This document shows positions 24,775-36,635 of a DNA stretch of 64,000 nucleotides, piece after piece. The number at the start of each line of letters is the position of its first letter. Within the stretch, counting starts at the first letter, position 1. The stretch covers positions 1-64,000 of the forward strand of contig NZ_LR732537.1 of the NCBI RefSeq assembly GCF_902506425.1, given 5' to 3'. A program made the translations under genes and the position numbers. The notes beneath the pieces were generated by a model, which saw nothing but the letters and a program-made list of their open reading frames with translations, had not been told where the DNA came from and made no database searches. Source of the DNA: Novosphingobium sp. 9U. GTDB lineage: Bacteria > Pseudomonadota > Alphaproteobacteria > Sphingomonadales > Sphingomonadaceae.

Positions 24775-25286
24775 TGGCCACGCTTGCCTCTGCCGTCCCA
24801 GTGCGGCGCGAGCCGGTGACGATCGCGCCCGACCGTGTGGAGCGGGTGCTGGGCGTGCTTACGATCTTGCTGCTCGGCTTCGTACTGGCGGCGCTGCTGC
24901 GCGGCTCTGCACACTGGAGCCGGTTGCCCCTCATCCTGTGGGTACACCTCGCGACCATGATCACGACGCTGGCGCTGACGCCGGCGATCCTGTGGATGCG
25001 GCGGGGTACCCGGCTGCATCGGCGGCTGGGCTATGCCTGGGTCTCGGCGCTGGCCTTGACGGCGATCGACAGCTTCGCGATCCGCACCAGCGGGCACCTG
25101 AGCCTGATCCACATCCTCTCCGTGGTGACCCTCTGCGCCTTGCCGATGCTGGTGATCTCGGCGCGCCGGCACGACCACAAGCGCCACCGCCGTGTCGTGC
25201 GCGGGCTGGTCATCGGCGCTCTGCTGACGGCAGGGTTCTTCACCTTCCCGTTCCACCGCATGCTGGGCAGCTGGCTGTTCGGTTAG
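24774..25286 (+). CDS. DUF2306-like four-helix membrane protein
   Basis: A 170-residue integral membrane protein with about four hydrophobic helices (roughly 27-45, 53-72, 85-105 with SLIHILS after, 145-165). Conserved-looking histidines (WVHL, LHRRLGY, HLSLIHILS, FPFHRMLG) and the repeated pattern WxHLxxM...RLHRRLGYAW fit the DUF2306/cytochrome-b561-like family. Function is unknown; the histidines could bind haem or metal. The ATG overlaps the upstream methyltransferase stop by one base, and this is the last gene of the lgt operon. Confidence 0.75.
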   Translation: MATLASAVPVRREPVTIAPDRVERVLGVLTILLLGFVLAALLRGSAHWSRLPLILWVHLATMITTLALTPAILWMRRGTRLHRRLGYAWVSALALTAIDSFAIRTSGHLSLIHILSVVTLCALPMLVISARRHDHKRHRRVVRGLVIGALLTAGFFTFPFHRMLGSWLFG

Positions 25287-25327
25287 CCTTAAGGGCAAGC
25301 CCGCCAGCCGACGTTGCGCCGTTCGCG

Positions 25328-27091
25328 CTACTTGATCTCCGTCACCCGACCATCATTGGGAACCTGGCGCATAGGCACCGCAGTCAGCCAGGCCTCCATT
25401 GCATCCACGTCGATCCCAGCGCGCACCTTGTCGGTGGCCTGCGTGAACTGCACGAAGAAGTCACCGCCCTCCGAGAGGAAGCTGTTGCTGGCCACGCGAT
25501 ACTTGGCAGCTGGCACCAGCGGCTTGCCGTCCAGTGTCAACGATACCACGCGGTGTCCGGAGGGGCGGCGCATATCGTAGCTGTAGCGCATGTTGGCAGA
25601 GGGCGCGATCACCTGCTGAGTGTTCTGGTCGTCCAGGCCGTTCTCGATCAGAGCCAGGATCTGCGCGCCGGTCATCGTTTGCACCACCAGCTCGTTGTTG
25701 AACGGCTGCACCGCGTAGAGCTGGCCGAAGGTCACCGTGCCATCGGCCGCGGGCGTCAGCGAAGTGCGCACGCCGAACGGGTTGGTGAACGCCACTTGCG
25801 CACCCAGCTTGCGCGTGGCGCCCAGCTGGCTGTCGGCGATCAGGTAGCCGAGCGGACCGCCGCGCCAGCTGCCGTCGCCCTCGGTCTTGATCGCCGGGCC
25901 CGACAAGTGGCCGGCGAGGCGCGAAGTTTCCTTCACCACGTCATCGACGTAGCGCTTCACGTAAGTGGCGACCTCCGGCTTGGGTGCGAAGCGGGGCACG
26001 CGGTCGGTGTTGGGGATTGCCCCGCGCGAGCCGGTGTAAGGCTGCGACTGCACGATCACGTTGCGCGCTTTCTTGGCGATCAGCGCGTGGGTCTTGGGAT
26101 CGAAATTCAGCGTGATGTCGGTGACGAGCTCGCCGTAGACGCCGGCGCTGGTCAGCAGGATCGGGTGCGAGGGATCAGGCCCTGCCCGCTCGCAGACATA
26201 GGGCCAATGCGTGTGGCCGGAGACGACCACGTCCACGCCAGGCTTCAGCCGATCGAGGATCGGGTTGATGTCACCGGTGAACTGGTTGCAGCCGCTGACG
26301 TCGTTGAAGTCCGGCGTCTTGCCGCCCTGATGGATCAGCACCACGACCGCATCGGCGCCCTGGGCCTTCAGCTTGGGCACCAGCGCATTGATGGTGTCCG
26401 CCTCGTCCTCGAAGCGCAGGCCCTTCAACGCGTCCGGCGAAACCAGCGCCGGTACCGTGCGCAGCGACAGGCCGATGAAGCCCAGCGTGATCTTGCCGGC
26501 CGGCGTGTCGAAGGTCTTCAGCCCTGTGCCGGGGAACAGCGTCTGCCCGTCGTCCTTAATGGTGCTGGCCGAGAGGTACTTGTAGCTGGCGCCCTTGAAT
26601 TGCTCGAGGCGGCAGGGCTCGTGCCGGGTGTTCTTCGCGCAGCCGCCGTTCTGCAGGCGCAGCAGTTCGGCCGAGCCACGGTCGAACTCGTGATTGCCGA
26701 CGGCGTTGAACTCCAGCCCGATGCGGTTCATCACGCCGACCGCCGGCTCGTCAAGGTAGAGCGAGGAGGCGAGCTGCGAGGCGCTGGTGAGATCGCCCGC
26801 GGCGACGACGACATGATTGGGATGCTCGGCCTTGATCGCGTCCACGGCCGAAGCCAGCCAGGCTGCGCCACCCGCCGGCACGCCGGTCACGGTGCCGTCG
26901 GGATCGATCAGGTTTACCGACTGCTTGGGCGGCTCCAGCGCGCCGTGGAAGTCGTTGATCGCGACGACGCCGATCTCGATCGGAGCTTGCGCCGTAGCGG
27001 CCGGTGTTTGGCGAGGTGCCTGCGGGGTCGCACAGGCGGCGAGCATCGAGGCGAGAAGCAGCGGTGCGCTGCGCTTGCTAAGGGAATTCAT
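25328..27091 (-). CDS. 5'-nucleotidase/2',3'-cyclic phosphodiesterase-type lipoprotein
   Basis: A 587-residue exported metallophosphoesterase. The N-terminus is a lipoprotein signal with lipobox LAAC (Cys about 20), so it should be membrane-anchored on the periplasmic side. Metal-binding motifs are INDFHG (about 45-50), AAGDLTSAS, GNHEFDRG (about 130-137) and SGHTHWPY, the standard UshA-type set, followed by the C-terminal nucleotide-specificity domain (about 360-580). It hydrolyses nucleoside 5'-phosphates or cyclic nucleotides for salvage. Monocistronic by layout. Confidence 0.93.
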   Translation of the reverse strand: MNSLSKRSAPLLLASMLAACATPQAPRQTPAATAQAPIEIGVVAINDFHGALEPPKQSVNLIDPDGTVTGVPAGGAAWLASAVDAIKAEHPNHVVVAAGDLTSASQLASSLYLDEPAVGVMNRIGLEFNAVGNHEFDRGSAELLRLQNGGCAKNTRHEPCRLEQFKGASYKYLSASTIKDDGQTLFPGTGLKTFDTPAGKITLGFIGLSLRTVPALVSPDALKGLRFEDEADTINALVPKLKAQGADAVVVLIHQGGKTPDFNDVSGCNQFTGDINPILDRLKPGVDVVVSGHTHWPYVCERAGPDPSHPILLTSAGVYGELVTDITLNFDPKTHALIAKKARNVIVQSQPYTGSRGAIPNTDRVPRFAPKPEVATYVKRYVDDVVKETSRLAGHLSGPAIKTEGDGSWRGGPLGYLIADSQLGATRKLGAQVAFTNPFGVRTSLTPAADGTVTFGQLYAVQPFNNELVVQTMTGAQILALIENGLDDQNTQQVIAPSANMRYSYDMRRPSGHRVVSLTLDGKPLVPAAKYRVASNSFLSEGGDFFVQFTQATDKVRAGIDVDAMEAWLTAVPMRQVPNDGRVTEIK

Positions 27092-27190
27092 GGGGTGCTT
27101 CTATCGGACGGTGGTGTGACAAGCCAATGGCGTTTGTTGCGAGCCGTTGATCATTCGCATCTGCAGCAACGATGGCCATAAGGCCGACCC

Positions 27191-27576
27191 CTAAGCTCCT
27201 GCCTCCAGCGCATGCATCTGCTCGTCGGTGAGGCCGAAGTGGTGCCCGACCTCATGCACCACCACATGCGTGACCAGATCGCCCAGCGCCACGCCCGTCT
27301 CGCACCACTCGGCCAGCAGGGGCTGACGGAACAACCGGATCACCGGCGGCATGTGCCCCGACGACCAGACCGACTCTTTGTCCATCGCATAGCCCTGGTA
27401 GACGCCCGATAGCTCCCACGGATCGTTGAGCCCGACGGCAGCCAGCGTCTCGTCATCGGCAAACTCCTCGACCAGCACGCGGATGCCCTCGAGGTGCCGG
27501 GCGAACGGCTCGGGAATGCGCGCGAAGGCCTCGTGCGCCAGGGCCTCCAGCGCGGCCGCGTCGGGCGCCTTGGCCA

Positions 27577-27577
<1 letters not shown>
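27191..27577 (-). CDS. Minimal zinc metallopeptidase-family protein
   Basis: A 128-residue protein with the zincin motif HEVGHHFGL (HExxHxxG, about 111-119). It belongs to the small 'metallopeptidase family' proteins of Actinobacteria and Alphaproteobacteria, with the preceding PPVIRLFRQPL strand. Proteolytic activity has not been established for this group as far as I know. Its ATG overlaps the gyrB stop by one base (TGATG), so it is translated from the gyrB mRNA. Further frames upstream lie antisense to, or inside, gyrB and are not real extensions. Confidence 0.85.
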
Positions 27578-30136
<2,559 letters not shown>

Positions 30137-30243
30137 AGCGAAATGGGCGCGGGTATCCACAGGGGGCGGGCGTTCCGGAAATGAGGCTTGGCGCTTGGCG
30201 CTCGCTGCGCCAGTGTAGTGGCACAAGAACAAGGGGCCCGCTT

Positions 30244-31662
30244 ATGACGACGATGCCGATGAAGACGATCCTGACCGCACTCCTCGCAACCGCGCTGGTG
30301 GCGCCATCGCTCGCAGCTGCGCAGACCACGTTGCGTCCCGATCAGCAGGAGTTCTTCGGCCTCTACAAGGAGCTGATCGAAACCAACACCACCGTCACGC
30401 AAGGGAGCTGCACGGACGCTGCGGCAAAGATGGCCGCGCGGCTGAAGGCGGCTGGGTTCAAGGACGACCAGCTGATCCCGTTCAGCACGCCAGAGCATCC
30501 CAAAGACGGTGGCCTGGTGGCGATCTATCCGGGCACGACCAAGCAGAAGCCGATGCTCCTGCTCGCCCACATCGACGTGGTCGAGGCCAAGCGCGAGGAT
30601 TGGGAGCGCGATCCGTTCAAGCTGGTCGAGGAGAACGGCTATTACTACGCCCGCGGCGCGGTGGACGACAAGGCGCAGGCGGCGATCTGGACCGACACGC
30701 TGGTCCGCTTCGCCAAGGCCGGAGTGAAGCCCAAGCGCACGATCAAGCTGGCGCTGACCTGTGGCGAAGAGACTAGCGGGGCCTTCAACGGCGCCGAGTG
30801 GCTGGCGAAGAACAAGCGCGACCTGATCGACGCGGAGTTCGCGCTGAACGAAGGCGGCGGTGGGCGGACGGATGGAAACGGCAAGGTGCTGGTCCAGACG
30901 TTGCAGGTGGGCGAAAAGGCCTACCAGGACTTCACGCTGACCACCACGAACCCCGGCGGCCACAGCTCGCAGCCAGTCCCGGACAACGCGATCTACAAGC
31001 TCTCGGCCGCCTTGCTGAAGGTCGGCGCATACGAGTTCCCCGCCGAGCTCAACGATGTGACTCGCGCCTACTTCACGCGCTCGGCAAAGCTGCGCGGAGG
31101 CGAGGTGGGGCAAGCGATGACCGCCATCGCCGCCAATGTGAACGACAAGGCGGCGCTGGCCGTGCTGGACAAGGACAAGCAGTTCCATTCGATGCTGCGC
31201 ACCACGTGCGTCGCGACGATGGTCGATGCTGGCCATGCGCAGAATGCGTTGCCGCAGCGCGCGACCGCGAACGTCAATTGCCGCATGTTCCCTGGCCGCA
31301 CTTCGGACGAAACTCAGGCCGCACTGGCTGCCGCGATCGGTGATCCGGGCGTGAAGATCGAGCAGAAGGTCAAAGGCAAGCCGATCGCGAAGTCGCCCCC
31401 GCTCGATCCGGCGATCGTCAAGCCGGTCGAGACGCTGGCGGCCAAGTACTTCCCAGGGGTGCCGGTGGTGCCATCGATGTCGACCGGCGCGACCGATGGC
31501 GTGTACATGGGCTCAGTGGGTATCCCGACTTACGGTGTGCCGAGCGTCTGGACCGATCCGGACGGCAACGGCACGCACGGGCTGAACGAGCGGGTGGAAG
31601 CCAAGTCGCTCTATACGGCGCGCGACTACCTCTACGATCTGGTGAAGACGCTGGCCGGCTAA
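30244..31662 (+). CDS. M20-family zinc metallopeptidase, exported
   Basis: A 472-residue peptidase of the M20/M25/M40 group. An N-terminal Sec signal ends ...LAAAQ (about 27), so it acts in the periplasm or outside. The metal ligands are in LLLAHIDVVEA (His), ARGAVDDKAQA (Asp bridge) and LTCGEETSG (catalytic Glu-Glu), with the lid domain in between. It probably cleaves short peptides or N-acyl amino acids. AAGGGG lies 8-13 nt before the ATG. It is divergent from gyrB and ends before a shared hairpin terminator. Confidence 0.9.
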   Translation: MTTMPMKTILTALLATALVAPSLAAAQTTLRPDQQEFFGLYKELIETNTTVTQGSCTDAAAKMAARLKAAGFKDDQLIPFSTPEHPKDGGLVAIYPGTTKQKPMLLLAHIDVVEAKREDWERDPFKLVEENGYYYARGAVDDKAQAAIWTDTLVRFAKAGVKPKRTIKLALTCGEETSGAFNGAEWLAKNKRDLIDAEFALNEGGGGRTDGNGKVLVQTLQVGEKAYQDFTLTTTNPGGHSSQPVPDNAIYKLSAALLKVGAYEFPAELNDVTRAYFTRSAKLRGGEVGQAMTAIAANVNDKAALAVLDKDKQFHSMLRTTCVATMVDAGHAQNALPQRATANVNCRMFPGRTSDETQAALAAAIGDPGVKIEQKVKGKPIAKSPPLDPAIVKPVETLAAKYFPGVPVVPSMSTGATDGVYMGSVGIPTYGVPSVWTDPDGNGTHGLNERVEAKSLYTARDYLYDLVKTLAG

Positions 31663-31673
31663 GCGCACACATG

Positions 31674-31700
31674 AAAAAGGCGGCCCCTTGCAGGGCCGCC
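31674..31700. terminator. Bidirectional hairpin terminator
   Basis: GGCGGCCC, loop CTTGCA, GGGCCGCC. On the minus strand it is followed by TTTTT, making a good terminator for the small gene at 31726-31806. On the plus strand it follows the M20 peptidase stop by 16 bp with only a weak T-rich tail. Confidence 0.75.
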
Positions 31701-31725
31701 TCTTCGGTCTCAGCTACTCAATTCC

Positions 31726-31806
31726 TCAGGCGAGGGTGAGAGCGAACGCAAGGGCGCTAGCGCCCAGGGCCGCGGCGAGACCGAACGTGCGTTGCACGAT
31801 GGTCAT
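31726..31806 (-). CDS. Putative 26-residue single-helix membrane protein
   Basis: A very short frame beginning MTIVQRTFG and continuing as one hydrophobic Ala/Leu-rich helix to the stop. A perfect AGGAGG sits 8 nt before the ATG, a plausible promoter is at 31868-31895 and a hairpin with five Ts follows 26 bp after the stop. These signals together make translation likely. It resembles small one-helix inner-membrane proteins, but I do not recognise a family; it could also be a signal-peptide-like leader. Confidence 0.6.
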   Translation of the reverse strand: MTIVQRTFGLAAALGASALAFALTLA

Positions 31807-31867
31807 GGCACTTTCCTCCTGTTGGGTCCGGGTCAGCGCTTGTAGCCGCCAATCCCTTCGCAAATGC

Positions 31868-31895
31868 AACATAGGAGGGTTAGTAATTTTCGCAA
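31868..31895 (-). promoter_or_regulatory. Candidate promoter of the 26-residue protein gene
   Basis: On the minus strand TTGCGA (31895-31890), 16 bp, TATGTT (31873-31868), about 60 bp before the start codon. Both boxes have mismatches to consensus. It is supported mainly by its position and by the good Shine-Dalgarno and terminator of the downstream frame. Confidence 0.35.
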
Positions 31896-31913
31896 TGCCG
31901 AAGGTAACAATCG

Positions 31914-31934
31914 CACTTGCACAATCTGCAAGTG
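31914..31934. promoter_or_regulatory. Inverted repeat CACTTGCA-N5-TGCAAGTG upstream of guaA
   Basis: Perfect 8-bp arms with a 5-bp spacer in the divergent space between the small membrane-protein gene and guaA, 35 bp before the guaA -35 box. It has the size and symmetry of a dimeric regulator site. The regulator is unknown. Confidence 0.45.
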
Positions 31935-31968
31935 AGCAGACGCATGCTCCGGGTTGACTGTGCCTCTC

Positions 31969-31997
31969 TGGACACGCCGGGCACTCGCGACTAACCC
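31969..31997 (+). promoter_or_regulatory. Housekeeping promoter of guaA
   Basis: TGGACA, 17 bp, TAACCC. The -10 ends 6 bp before the guaA ATG and no Shine-Dalgarno is present, so a leaderless transcript is predicted, as for gltX and gyrB. Confidence 0.5.
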
Positions 31998-32003
31998 GCC
32001 GCC

Positions 32004-33563
32004 ATGACCATCCAGCCTTCTGAGACCGTCCTGATCGTCGACTTCGGTAGCCAGGTGACGCAGCTGATCGCGCGCCGCGTGCGCGAAGCAGGCGTCTATT
32101 CCGAGATCGCGCCGTTCTCCGCCGCGGAGGAGGCCTATGCCCGACTCGACCCGGTGGGCGTGATCCTTTCCGGTTCACCCGCGTCCGTGCTGGACGAGAA
32201 TGGCCCGCGTATTCCCAACACGATCCTCGAGAGCGGGCGCCCAATGCTCGGCATCTGCTACGGCCAGCAGGCGCTGACGCATCAGCTCGGTGGCGAAGTG
32301 CTCCTGGGAGACAGCGGCGAGTTCGGCCGCGCCTTCATCGAGATCGACGACACCTGCGCGTTGTTCGATGGCCTCTGGCAGGTCGGCGAGCGCCACCAGG
32401 TGTGGATGAGCCATGGCGACAAGGTGACCAGCCTCGCTCCCGGCTTCCGCCCCGTCGCTGCTAGCCCGGGGGCGCCGTTCGCGGTCATCGCCGATGACGC
32501 GAAGCGCATCTACGCCATGCAGTTCCACCCCGAGGTGGTGCACACGCCCGACGGCGGCAAGCTGCTCAAGAACTTCGTGCGCCATGTTTGCGGCATGTCC
32601 GGCGACTGGACGATGGCCGAGTTCCGCAAGACCAAGATCGAGGAGATCCGTCAGCAAGTCGGCTCCGGCCGGGTGATCTGCGGGCTTTCGGGTGGTGTCG
32701 ACAGCGCAGTCGCCGCACTGCTGATCCACGAGGCGATCGGCGACCAGCTGACCTGCGTGTTCGTCGATGGCGGCATCCTGCGCCAGGGCGAGGCCGAGCA
32801 GGTCGTCTCGCTGTTCCGCGGGCACTACAACATCCCACTGGTTCACGTGGATGCCTCGACGCTGTTCCTCAACGGCCTCAAGGGCGTCACCGACCCTGAG
32901 GCCAAGCGCAAGTTCATCGGCAAGACCTTCATCGACGTGTTCGAGGACGAGGCGAAGAAGATCGGCGGCGCCGAGTTCCTGGCGCAAGGCACGCTCTATC
33001 CCGATGTGATCGAGAGCGTCAGCTTCACCGGTGGTCCCTCGGTGACGATCAAGAGCCATCACAACGTCGGCGGCCTGCCCGAGCGCATGAACATGAAGCT
33101 CGTCGAGCCCTTGCGCGAGCTGTTCAAGGACGAAGTGCGCGAGCTCGGCCGCGAGCTCGGTCTTCCTGAGATCTTCGTTGGCCGCCATCCGTTCCCAGGG
33201 CCGGGCCTCGCCATCCGCATCCCCGGCGAAGTGACGCGTGAGCGCTGCGACATCCTGCGCAAGGCCGACGCGATCTACCTGGAAGAGATCCGCAACGCCG
33301 GGCTCTACGACGCGATCTGGCAGGCCTTTGCGGTGCTACTGCCGGTGAAGACCGTCGGCGTCATGGGTGACGGGCGCACTTACGATAACGTCTGCGCGCT
33401 GCGCGCCGTCACCTCCACCGACGGCATGACCGCCGACATCTATCCGTTCGACGCGCAGTTCCTCAGCCGCGTGTCGACACGCATCATCAACGAGGTGCGC
33501 GGCATTAACCGCGTCGTCTACGACTACACCAGCAAGCCGCCCGGCACGATCGAGTGGGAGTGA
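32004..33563 (+). CDS. guaA: GMP synthase (glutamine-hydrolysing)
   Basis: A 519-residue enzyme that aminates XMP to GMP in purine synthesis. The class I amidotransferase domain (1-200) has the nucleophile Cys in GICYGQQ (about 82) and His-Glu in FHPEVVHT (about 175). The ATP pyrophosphatase loop SGGVDS is near 230, and the C-terminal dimerisation domain ends KPPGTIEWE, as usual. Monocistronic, converging with aroC. Confidence 0.97.
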   Translation: MTIQPSETVLIVDFGSQVTQLIARRVREAGVYSEIAPFSAAEEAYARLDPVGVILSGSPASVLDENGPRIPNTILESGRPMLGICYGQQALTHQLGGEVLLGDSGEFGRAFIEIDDTCALFDGLWQVGERHQVWMSHGDKVTSLAPGFRPVAASPGAPFAVIADDAKRIYAMQFHPEVVHTPDGGKLLKNFVRHVCGMSGDWTMAEFRKTKIEEIRQQVGSGRVICGLSGGVDSAVAALLIHEAIGDQLTCVFVDGGILRQGEAEQVVSLFRGHYNIPLVHVDASTLFLNGLKGVTDPEAKRKFIGKTFIDVFEDEAKKIGGAEFLAQGTLYPDVIESVSFTGGPSVTIKSHHNVGGLPERMNMKLVEPLRELFKDEVRELGRELGLPEIFVGRHPFPGPGLAIRIPGEVTRERCDILRKADAIYLEEIRNAGLYDAIWQAFAVLLPVKTVGVMGDGRTYDNVCALRAVTSTDGMTADIYPFDAQFLSRVSTRIINEVRGINRVVYDYTSKPPGTIEWE

Positions 33564-33579
33564 GCGGCGCGCCTACTCG

Positions 33580-34647
33580 CTAGCCGCATTGCCCGCGGTG
33601 CAGCAGCTTGTGGTCTGCCAGCACCAGCGCCATCATCGCCTCAACCACTGGTGCGCCGCGGATGCCGACGCACGGATCGTGGCGGCCCTTGGTGAACAGT
33701 TCCGTCGCCTCGCCTTCGCGAGTCACGGTAGGCTGAGGGGTCAGGATCGAGCTTGTCGGCTTGAAGGCCACGCGCACGACCACCGGCTGTCCGGTGGAGA
33801 TGCCGCCAGCGATGCCGCCTGCGTGGTTGGCCTCGAAGCGCGGGCCTGAGTTACCGGGCCGCATCGGATCGGCGTTCTGCTCGCCGGTGAGCCGCGCGGC
33901 GGCGAAGCCGTCGCCGATCTCGACGCCCTTGACGGCGTTGATGCCCATCATCGCCGCAGCGAGATCCGCGTCGAGCTTGGCGTAAAGCGGCGCTCCCCAG
34001 CCGGCCGGGACGCCCGTTGCCACGCATTCGACTACGGCGCCCACCGAGGAGCCGGACTTGCGCACCGCTTCCATCTGCGTGGCCCACCGCGCGGCGGCCT
34101 GCGCGTCGGGGCAGAAGAAGGGATTGCGCGCGATCTCGGACGGGTCGAAGTTCGCCACGTCGATCGCGTCGCCGCCGATCTCGGTAACGTAGGCGAGGAT
34201 CGCGACCTCAGGGATGACCAGCCGCGCAACACCGCCCGCCGCCACACGCGCCGCCGTCTCGCGCGCGGAGCTGCGCCCGCCGCCACGATAGTCGCGAAAG
34301 CCGTACTTGGCGTCGTAGGCGTAGTCGGCGTGGCCGGGGCGATAGGCCTTGGCGACTTCGGAGTAGTCCTTCGAACGCTGGTCGACGTTCTCGATCATCA
34401 GCGAGATTGGGGTGCCGGTCGTGCGCCCTTCGAACACGCCCGAAAGGATACGAACCTGATCCGGCTCCTGGCGCTGGGTGGTGTACTTCGACTGGCCGGG
34501 GCGGCGTGCGTCGAGAAACGGCTGAAGCGCCGCCTCGTCGATGGCGAGCCCCGGCGGGCACCCGTCCACCACTGCGCCAAGCGCCGGCCCATGGCTCTCG
34601 CCCCATGTGGTGAAACGCAATAGGCGGCCGAAAGTGTTGACGCTCAT
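33580..34647 (-). CDS. aroC: Chorismate synthase
   Basis: A 355-residue FMN-dependent enzyme that converts EPSP to chorismate, the last common step of the shikimate pathway. Signatures are [16 protein letters not shown] (about 14-29), [36 protein letters not shown] (about 103-138) and [11 protein letters not shown] near 280. Length matches the family. It converges with guaA with 16 bp between stops and is divergent from the small monooxygenase-like gene at 34707. Confidence 0.97.
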   Translation of the reverse strand: MSVNTFGRLLRFTTWGESHGPALGAVVDGCPPGLAIDEAALQPFLDARRPGQSKYTTQRQEPDQVRILSGVFEGRTTGTPISLMIENVDQRSKDYSEVAKAYRPGHADYAYDAKYGFRDYRGGGRSSARETAARVAAGGVARLVIPEVAILAYVTEIGGDAIDVANFDPSEIARNPFFCPDAQAAARWATQMEAVRKSGSSVGAVVECVATGVPAGWGAPLYAKLDADLAAAMMGINAVKGVEIGDGFAAARLTGEQNADPMRPGNSGPRFEANHAGGIAGGISTGQPVVVRVAFKPTSSILTPQPTVTREGEATELFTKGRHDPCVGIRGAPVVEAMMALVLADHKLLHRGQCG

Positions 34648-34706
34648 ACCCTGCGCGCTTTGTCGCGACGCTGGCGATTTGTCCAGCAGACGCTAGGGTG
34701 CGGCTT

Positions 34707-35015
34707 ATGTTCCTGGTGGTCTTCCGCAACCGCAAGCGTGCCGAAATGGACGCAGCCGCCTACGCCGCGGACGCGGCGCACATGGCCGCGCTGGCGGCGG
34801 TCCAGCCCGGCTACAGCGCCTTCAAGAGCTACACCGCCGAGGATGGCGAGGTGGTGGCGATCTCCGAGTGGGAAGACGAGGCGAGCGCACGGGCCTGGGG
34901 GCGGCACGCCGAGCACGCGGTCGTGCAGGGCAGGGGCAGAGCGGACTACTACGAGAGCTACACGGTGTTCGCCTGCCCGGAACCGCGAGTGCATGGGTTC
35001 TCGCACGAGGGGTGA
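34707..35015 (+). CDS. Antibiotic-biosynthesis-monooxygenase (ABM)-like protein
   Basis: A 102-residue dimeric alpha-beta barrel-like protein. The pattern FLVVFRNRKR...Y...AAHMAALAAVQPGYSAFKSYTAEDGEVVAISEWEDE fits the ABM fold. The family includes quinone-forming monooxygenases and haem-degrading enzymes as well as proteins of unknown function; nothing here fixes the substrate. The ATG at 34707 is favoured because AGGGTG lies 6 nt before it; an in-frame GTG at 34698 would add three residues. Confidence 0.75.
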   Translation: MFLVVFRNRKRAEMDAAAYAADAAHMAALAAVQPGYSAFKSYTAEDGEVVAISEWEDEASARAWGRHAEHAVVQGRGRADYYESYTVFACPEPRVHGFSHEG

Positions 35016-35117
35016 GGGGGCGCGTCGTGAGCGCGGTGACCGCGGAGCAAGATGATCGTCGCGGGCGACATGGATGCAGCCTTGCAACGGTCCCGATCAC
35101 CACCCTATCACGCGCGC

Positions 35118-35465
35118 ATGCAACCGATCCTCTACGGCATCCCCAACTGCGACACCGTCAAGAAGGCCCGCGTGTGGCTCGATCAGCACGCGATCGCCTA
35201 CACCTTCCACGACTACAAGAAGCAGGGCGCCGATCCCGAGCATCTCGCCCGCTGGGTGGAGGAAGCCGGGTGGGAGCAAGTGCTCAACCGCAGGGGAACG
35301 ACGTTTCGCGCGCTTCCCGCTGCGGACAAGCAGGATATCGACGCGGCCAAGGCCGTGGCGCTGATGGCGGCGCATCCCAGTTGTATCAAGCGGCCGGTGG
35401 TCGAGCATGCCGGCGGGTTGCTCGTTGGCTTCGATGCAGAGCGCTGGAGCCAGGCGCTGGCCTGA
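35118..35465 (+). CDS. ArsC/Spx-family thioredoxin-fold reductase
   Basis: A 115-residue ArsC-like protein (YffB type). The N-terminus has GIPNCDTVKKARVWLD with the single active-site-like cysteine C10, and SCIKRPVVE supplies the conserved Arg-Pro. True arsenate reductases need glutathione and glutaredoxin; YffB-like members are often annotated as arsenate reductase without proof. No ars genes are nearby. The start MQPILYGIPNC is chosen by family fit; upstream in-frame codons precede it without a Shine-Dalgarno. It converges with the sensor-kinase gene with a gap of 4 bp. Confidence 0.85.
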   Translation: MQPILYGIPNCDTVKKARVWLDQHAIAYTFHDYKKQGADPEHLARWVEEAGWEQVLNRRGTTFRALPAADKQDIDAAKAVALMAAHPSCIKRPVVEHAGGLLVGFDAERWSQALA

Positions 35466-35469
35466 CGCG

Positions 35470-36498
35470 CTAGGCTTCGTGGCGCTCGCAGGTCAGCGAA
35501 ACTTCGCATCCCTCTGCGCTGAAGCGCGTCGACTGGACGGCGCGGGCTTGGTGGGCGAAGGCTTCGAGCAACTGGGTTCCGATGCCGCCGCTACCGCCAG
35601 TGGTAGGCGCTGCGTGGCCGACTCCATCGTCGCGCACGGAGAGCTGCCAGCCCGCGCCGACGATGACGAAGTCGATCTCGATGGTGCCGCCGCGACCTTG
35701 CGGGAAGGCGTACTTGGCGCAGTTGGTCAGTGCCTCGTTGGCGAACAAGCCGATCGCAACGGCGACTTCACGCGGCAGGCTGACGTCGGCGACATGCGCC
35801 TTGATCAGGACCTGCGGCGGTAGCATGGCGCTGCTCGCGCGGGCGACCAGGCGTTCGAGGTACGGGCGCATCTCCACCACCACGCCTTCGCCCTGTTCGC
35901 CCACCAAATGGGTATAGGCTTCGGCGAAAGTGCGCACGCGGCCAATGGCGTCGTTAAAGGCGCGCGCGACTTGCTCTGAGTCCTCGCGCCGCTTCTGCAA
36001 TTCGAGCAGGCTGGCAACGAGCGCGAAGTTGTTCTTGGTGCGGTGCTCCAGCTCGGCAAGCAGGACTGCGCGGCGCTCGATCTCTGCCTCGCGCTGCGCG
36101 CGCTCGTGCGCCACCGCGCCGCGGAAGGTCTCCGCAAAGAGCAGCACCACCAGCGCGGCAAGGGCGTGCAGGCCGACTCGTGCCAGCGCTTGCTCGCTGG
36201 CAATAGGCGCGTCCGGCGCAAGCGGGAGGACCTGCAGCAAGGCCCAGCCGAAGCTGACGAGATAGGCCAGCAGCCCGGCCTTCCAGTGGCCGTAGAGCGT
36301 GGCGAGGAGAACCGCCGGGTACACCAGCGCAAAGGCGCCTGCGCCCGGCGCCCACAAATCAATCGCCATGCACAGCGCGATCATGCCGAGCCCGCACGTC
36401 ACACCGAATAGCAGCCGCGCGAAGGTGCGTGCCTGCGGGCTCTGCAGCCCCTCGCCGGCATCGAAGTAAGCCAGAGACCAGGCGACCCGGCGGCTCAC
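35470..36498 (-). CDS. Membrane sensor histidine kinase, HisKA_2 type
   Basis: A 342-residue kinase. Residues about 25-125 hold four hydrophobic helices in a DUF4118/KdpD-like arrangement. A short coiled linker leads to the H-box AELEHRTKNNFALVASLLELQ with phospho-acceptor His152, then a HATPase domain with N255 (NEALTNCAKYAF) and G-boxes DDGVGH and GGIGTQLLEAF. HisKA_2/HWE kinases in Alphaproteobacteria often feed the PhyR-NepR-EcfG stress pathway, but no partner gene is adjacent. A GTG start is chosen because AAGGAG lies 8 nt upstream. Confidence 0.88.
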   Translation of the reverse strand: MSRRVAWSLAYFDAGEGLQSPQARTFARLLFGVTCGLGMIALCMAIDLWAPGAGAFALVYPAVLLATLYGHWKAGLLAYLVSFGWALLQVLPLAPDAPIASEQALARVGLHALAALVVLLFAETFRGAVAHERAQREAEIERRAVLLAELEHRTKNNFALVASLLELQKRREDSEQVARAFNDAIGRVRTFAEAYTHLVGEQGEGVVVEMRPYLERLVARASSAMLPPQVLIKAHVADVSLPREVAVAIGLFANEALTNCAKYAFPQGRGGTIEIDFVIVGAGWQLSVRDDGVGHAAPTTGGSGGIGTQLLEAFAHQARAVQSTRFSAEGCEVSLTCERHEA

Positions 36499-36635
36499 AT
36501 GGCAGCTCCTTGCCCCGGAGGAGAGCCGCGGCACGCGACCCGGCGGTGCCGCCACAAGGCTCCGCCGGTTCAGAGATTAAGCGTGTTGATCTTCATCGTC
36601 GAGTCTTCGCTCGCCTGTCTCTTTGGGCAGGAGGA

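Noticed and set aside
24758..27181. An 807-codon plus-strand open frame opposite the 5'-nucleotidase gene
   Set aside because: It overlaps the DUF2306 gene in another frame and then runs antisense to a complete lipoprotein nucleotidase; no family resemblance.
35118..35465. Calling the ArsC-like protein a true arsenate reductase
   Set aside because: No other arsenic genes are near and YffB/Spx-type relatives share the fold and cysteine; kept as family only.
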